Of a DNA stretch of 64,000 nucleotides, positions 62,373 through 64,000 are shown one piece after another. The DNA is from Prorocentrum cordatum (lineage: Eukaryota; Sar; Dinophyceae; Prorocentrales; Prorocentraceae), in assembly GCA_963575745.1 (NCBI GenBank), contig CAUYUJ010012058.1:317267-381266 (forward strand), written 5' to 3'. The position numbers and the translations under genes were made by a program. The stretch's first letter is position 1, and every line of letters begins with the position of its first letter. The notes below the pieces were generated by a model that had not been told where the DNA came from, ran no database searches, and worked only from the letters and a program-made list of their open reading frames with translations.

Positions 62373-62816
62373 CCGATTTGCGTTCCGATTTGTTCCTGGA
62401 GGCATACTAGCCTGCCGATCTCCGCCGGTTCGACGTTCCGTGGCTCGGCTGCCGATGTCCGCCGATGCGATGCAATTCGATCGCCGATCCGACTTGTCGA
62501 TTCGATTCTGGGCTCTCCTGGGATCCCGGCAATACACGCCGGTCGTTGAAAGTAGGTATTTCTGGTTTCCCAGATCGCTTCAAGGATCGCCTGTTTTCCT
62601 TCTTCCCTCCTCTTCAGGGGGCGGGCGGAAGCCCAATCTACCTCCAATGCCTTCCTACTCCATGTTTCTACCCACTGCTTCCGACCGGCGTGTGCAGTCA
62701 TCCTTGCCGAAGGCGACACGGCACAACTCTGGCGCTCCGGCCCTGCGTGCGCCCCCCCCGGCGGTTGCCCCCCCCTTCCCACCAGGCGGCCCCGCCCCCA
62801 GGAGGGGAGGCGATTC

Positions 62817-62935
62817 AGGAAAATATGGGAAGCGGGGGGAAGACAAAAACCAAGAAAATATGGGAAAATATTTGGAATATGTTTGTTTGTGTATATTTAT
62901 TTTTGTGTCTTGGGGCCCCTTCAGCGATTCGCATA
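62817..62935 (+). repeat. Family I dispersed repeat, copy 4
   Basis: GGAAAATATGGGAAGCGGGG, GAAGACAAAAACCAAGAAAA and GGGGCCCCTTCAG. 62400-62800 has no supported gene. Confidence 0.7.
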
Positions 62936-63092
62936 GGTGGGCGAGGAGGAGGAGGATGCTGTCGACGTCATCGTGGCCATCATCCGCGGTCTCGACGGCT
63001 GGCGCCGTGCCCGCGCGGGGACCCGGCAGCTCCTCGACGGCCGCGTTGCAGCGTCAGCTCACTCGCGCTCCAGCGCGGCCCGACCCTGAGCC

Positions 63093-63521
63093 TTCGAGTA
63101 GGGGATCGACCTTAGTGGGCCCTGGAAACGAAAGGGCCGCTTTTTTACAGGTTCCGTTTTGCCGTTTTTTTCCGGTTCGGACGCCGTTTGTTTGCCGGTT
63201 CCGTCGCCGTTCTTTTACGGGTTCCCGCTCCGGTTCCAACCCTGGAGCCGTTTTTGTTGCTGTTTCCTGTCGCCTTTTTTTGCCGTTTCTATTTTCAAGG
63301 GACACTTTCTCGGAAACGGTGAAAAAACAGCCCTGCCGTTTCCGGGGCCCACTAAGGGATCGACTGCACAATTGATTTTTACCCCTCGAGTAGTTTCTCG
63401 TCGGATCTACGAGACATGCGTAGCATGCTCGCAGATTTGCGGAGCAATCTTCGTACTATGACTCGGCTGAACAGCAGTTTTGGGACAAGTCAATTCTGCT
63501 GCAGTCGATCCCCTACTCGAA
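63093..63521. mobile_element. Fold-back element S, host of element R
   Basis: TTCGAGTAGGGGATCGACTG at the left (interrupted by R at 63111) against CAGTCGATCCCCTACTCGAA at the right. Without R the element is ~175 bp. A further ~30-bp direct repeat (GCYGYGYTGCAGCGTCAGCT) lies outside it at 63042 and 63528. Confidence 0.8.
63111..63356. mobile_element. Inverted-repeat element R nested in S
   Basis: 246 bp, CTTAGTGGGCCCTGGAAACG at the left, CGTTTCCGGGGCCCACTAAG at the right, with GCCGTTTTT-type internal repeats. Flanked by an exact 8-bp duplication GGATCGAC (63103-63110, 63357-63364), typical of hAT transposition. Younger than S, since it interrupts S's left arm. Confidence 0.95.
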
Positions 63522-63618
63522 CAAGGCCGTGCTGCAGCGTCAGCTCGCTCGGCTCAGCAGGCTCCCAGCCGTGCCAGAGTGTGATGGACAACTATTCCAC
63601 CACCACTACCATCTGTAG
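63424..63618 (+). CDS. Unassigned exon-like frame overlapping element S
   Basis: Open from 63424 to TAG 63616-63618. Reads SAEQQFWDKSILLQSIPYSN then KAVLQRQLARLSRLPAVPEC. The helical, charged composition suggests genuine coding origin, but its middle is the right arm of element S, so part may be a chance reading. Family unknown. 63620-64000 has no supported gene and ends in A-rich ACGAAGACAAA repeats. Confidence 0.3.
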   Translation, partial: HARRFAEQSSYYDSAEQQFWDKSILLQSIPYSNKAVLQRQLARLSRLPAVPECDGQLFHHHYHL

Positions 63619-64000
63619 GACGTTGGAGAAGGGACCTATGGCAGTGGTGTTGGAAAATGGGCCCATCGGAGTGCGCCTCAGCGCGGCCCGAACCCTCGCC
63701 TGGGCCCAAGACGTCCATTGGTTTCGCTTTCCCAGACCTTCCACGGGTGCTGGCTGCTCCGCCAATGTTGTCTCACTGGGCTGGACCGAAACGCTGTTTT
63801 TTGCTGGATTTCGGGCGTGCTTTGTTTTTCGTTTTTGCCAGGGAGTTAACAGGACAACAGGTCGAGCAACACGACAAACAGGAGGACACCAGAACGAAGA
63901 CAACACAAAACGAAGACAAAACGAAGACAAACCAAAACGAAGAAAACACGACAAAACGAACGCAAACTAAACACAAAACGAAAACAACACGAAAAACAAC

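Noticed and set aside
60157-63375. 1072-codon + strand open frame, the longest in the window
   Set aside because: It runs through two A elements, B7, three CTC tracts, G3, F and R. GC-rich composition and CTC triplets keep it open; it is not one gene, though parts may be exon.

Overview
This window reads as nuclear DNA of a dinoflagellate. The evidence is: a relict dinoflagellate trans-spliced leader (positions 27210-27230) at the 5' end of a retroposed cDNA; a decayed pentatricopeptide (PPR) gene of the 'ISACEK..QW' type I associate with dinoflagellates; introns that fit best with GA donors and AG acceptors; very GC-rich, widely spaced short exons; and long stretches of microsatellite, satellite and fold-back transposon DNA. 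The genus cannot be fixed from the sequence alone. No rRNA, tRNA or CRISPR array was seen.

Two conserved genes can be followed on the + strand. (1) 12.8-22.3 kb holds five exon pieces of a DTW-domain protein (tRNA-uridine aminocarboxypropyltransferase family, closest in spacing to DTWD1 as I recall it). One conserved block is interrupted by a 157-bp fold-back element with a 5-bp target duplication. A later intron carries about 1.2 kb of GAT microsatellite. (2) 46.98-59.77 kb holds three exons of a GT31 (beta-1,3-galactosyltransferase-type) glycosyltransferase, joined across two 6-kb introns. The second intron holds a broken PPR gene and, on the - strand, a degenerate LINE (endonuclease, reverse transcriptase, RNase H).

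Between them, at 27209-28243, lies a retroposed cDNA. It has spliced-leader sequence at its 5' end, an intact 178-codon open frame for an unknown four-helix membrane protein, an A-rich 3' end, and a 12-bp target-site duplication on both sides.

The rest is mobile and repetitive. At least ten families of short non-autonomous inverted-repeat elements recur. Several have readable target duplications: TA for families A and C, 5 bp for D and E, 8 bp for B and R. There are three nested insertions, seven clusters of one ~90-bp satellite spread from 7 to 48 kb, a 2.5-kb higher-order array (33-35.5 kb), and a tandem pair of composite elements (48.4-51 kb). Many short exon-like frames with high GC at third positions could not be assigned; they are listed at low confidence.

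Layout: 0-6.5 kb exon-like fragments and fold-backs; 7-11.3 kb satellite and minisatellites; 11.9-22.3 kb DTW gene; 22.4-26.9 kb CT, GTAT and GTC microsatellites; 26.9-28.3 kb retrogene; 28.3-32.9 kb nested elements and GGA/CTC tracts; 33-35.5 kb array; 35.7-42 kb triplet microsatellites; 42-46.6 kb mixed; 47-60 kb GT31 gene; 60-64 kb CTC tracts, duplications and nested fold-backs.
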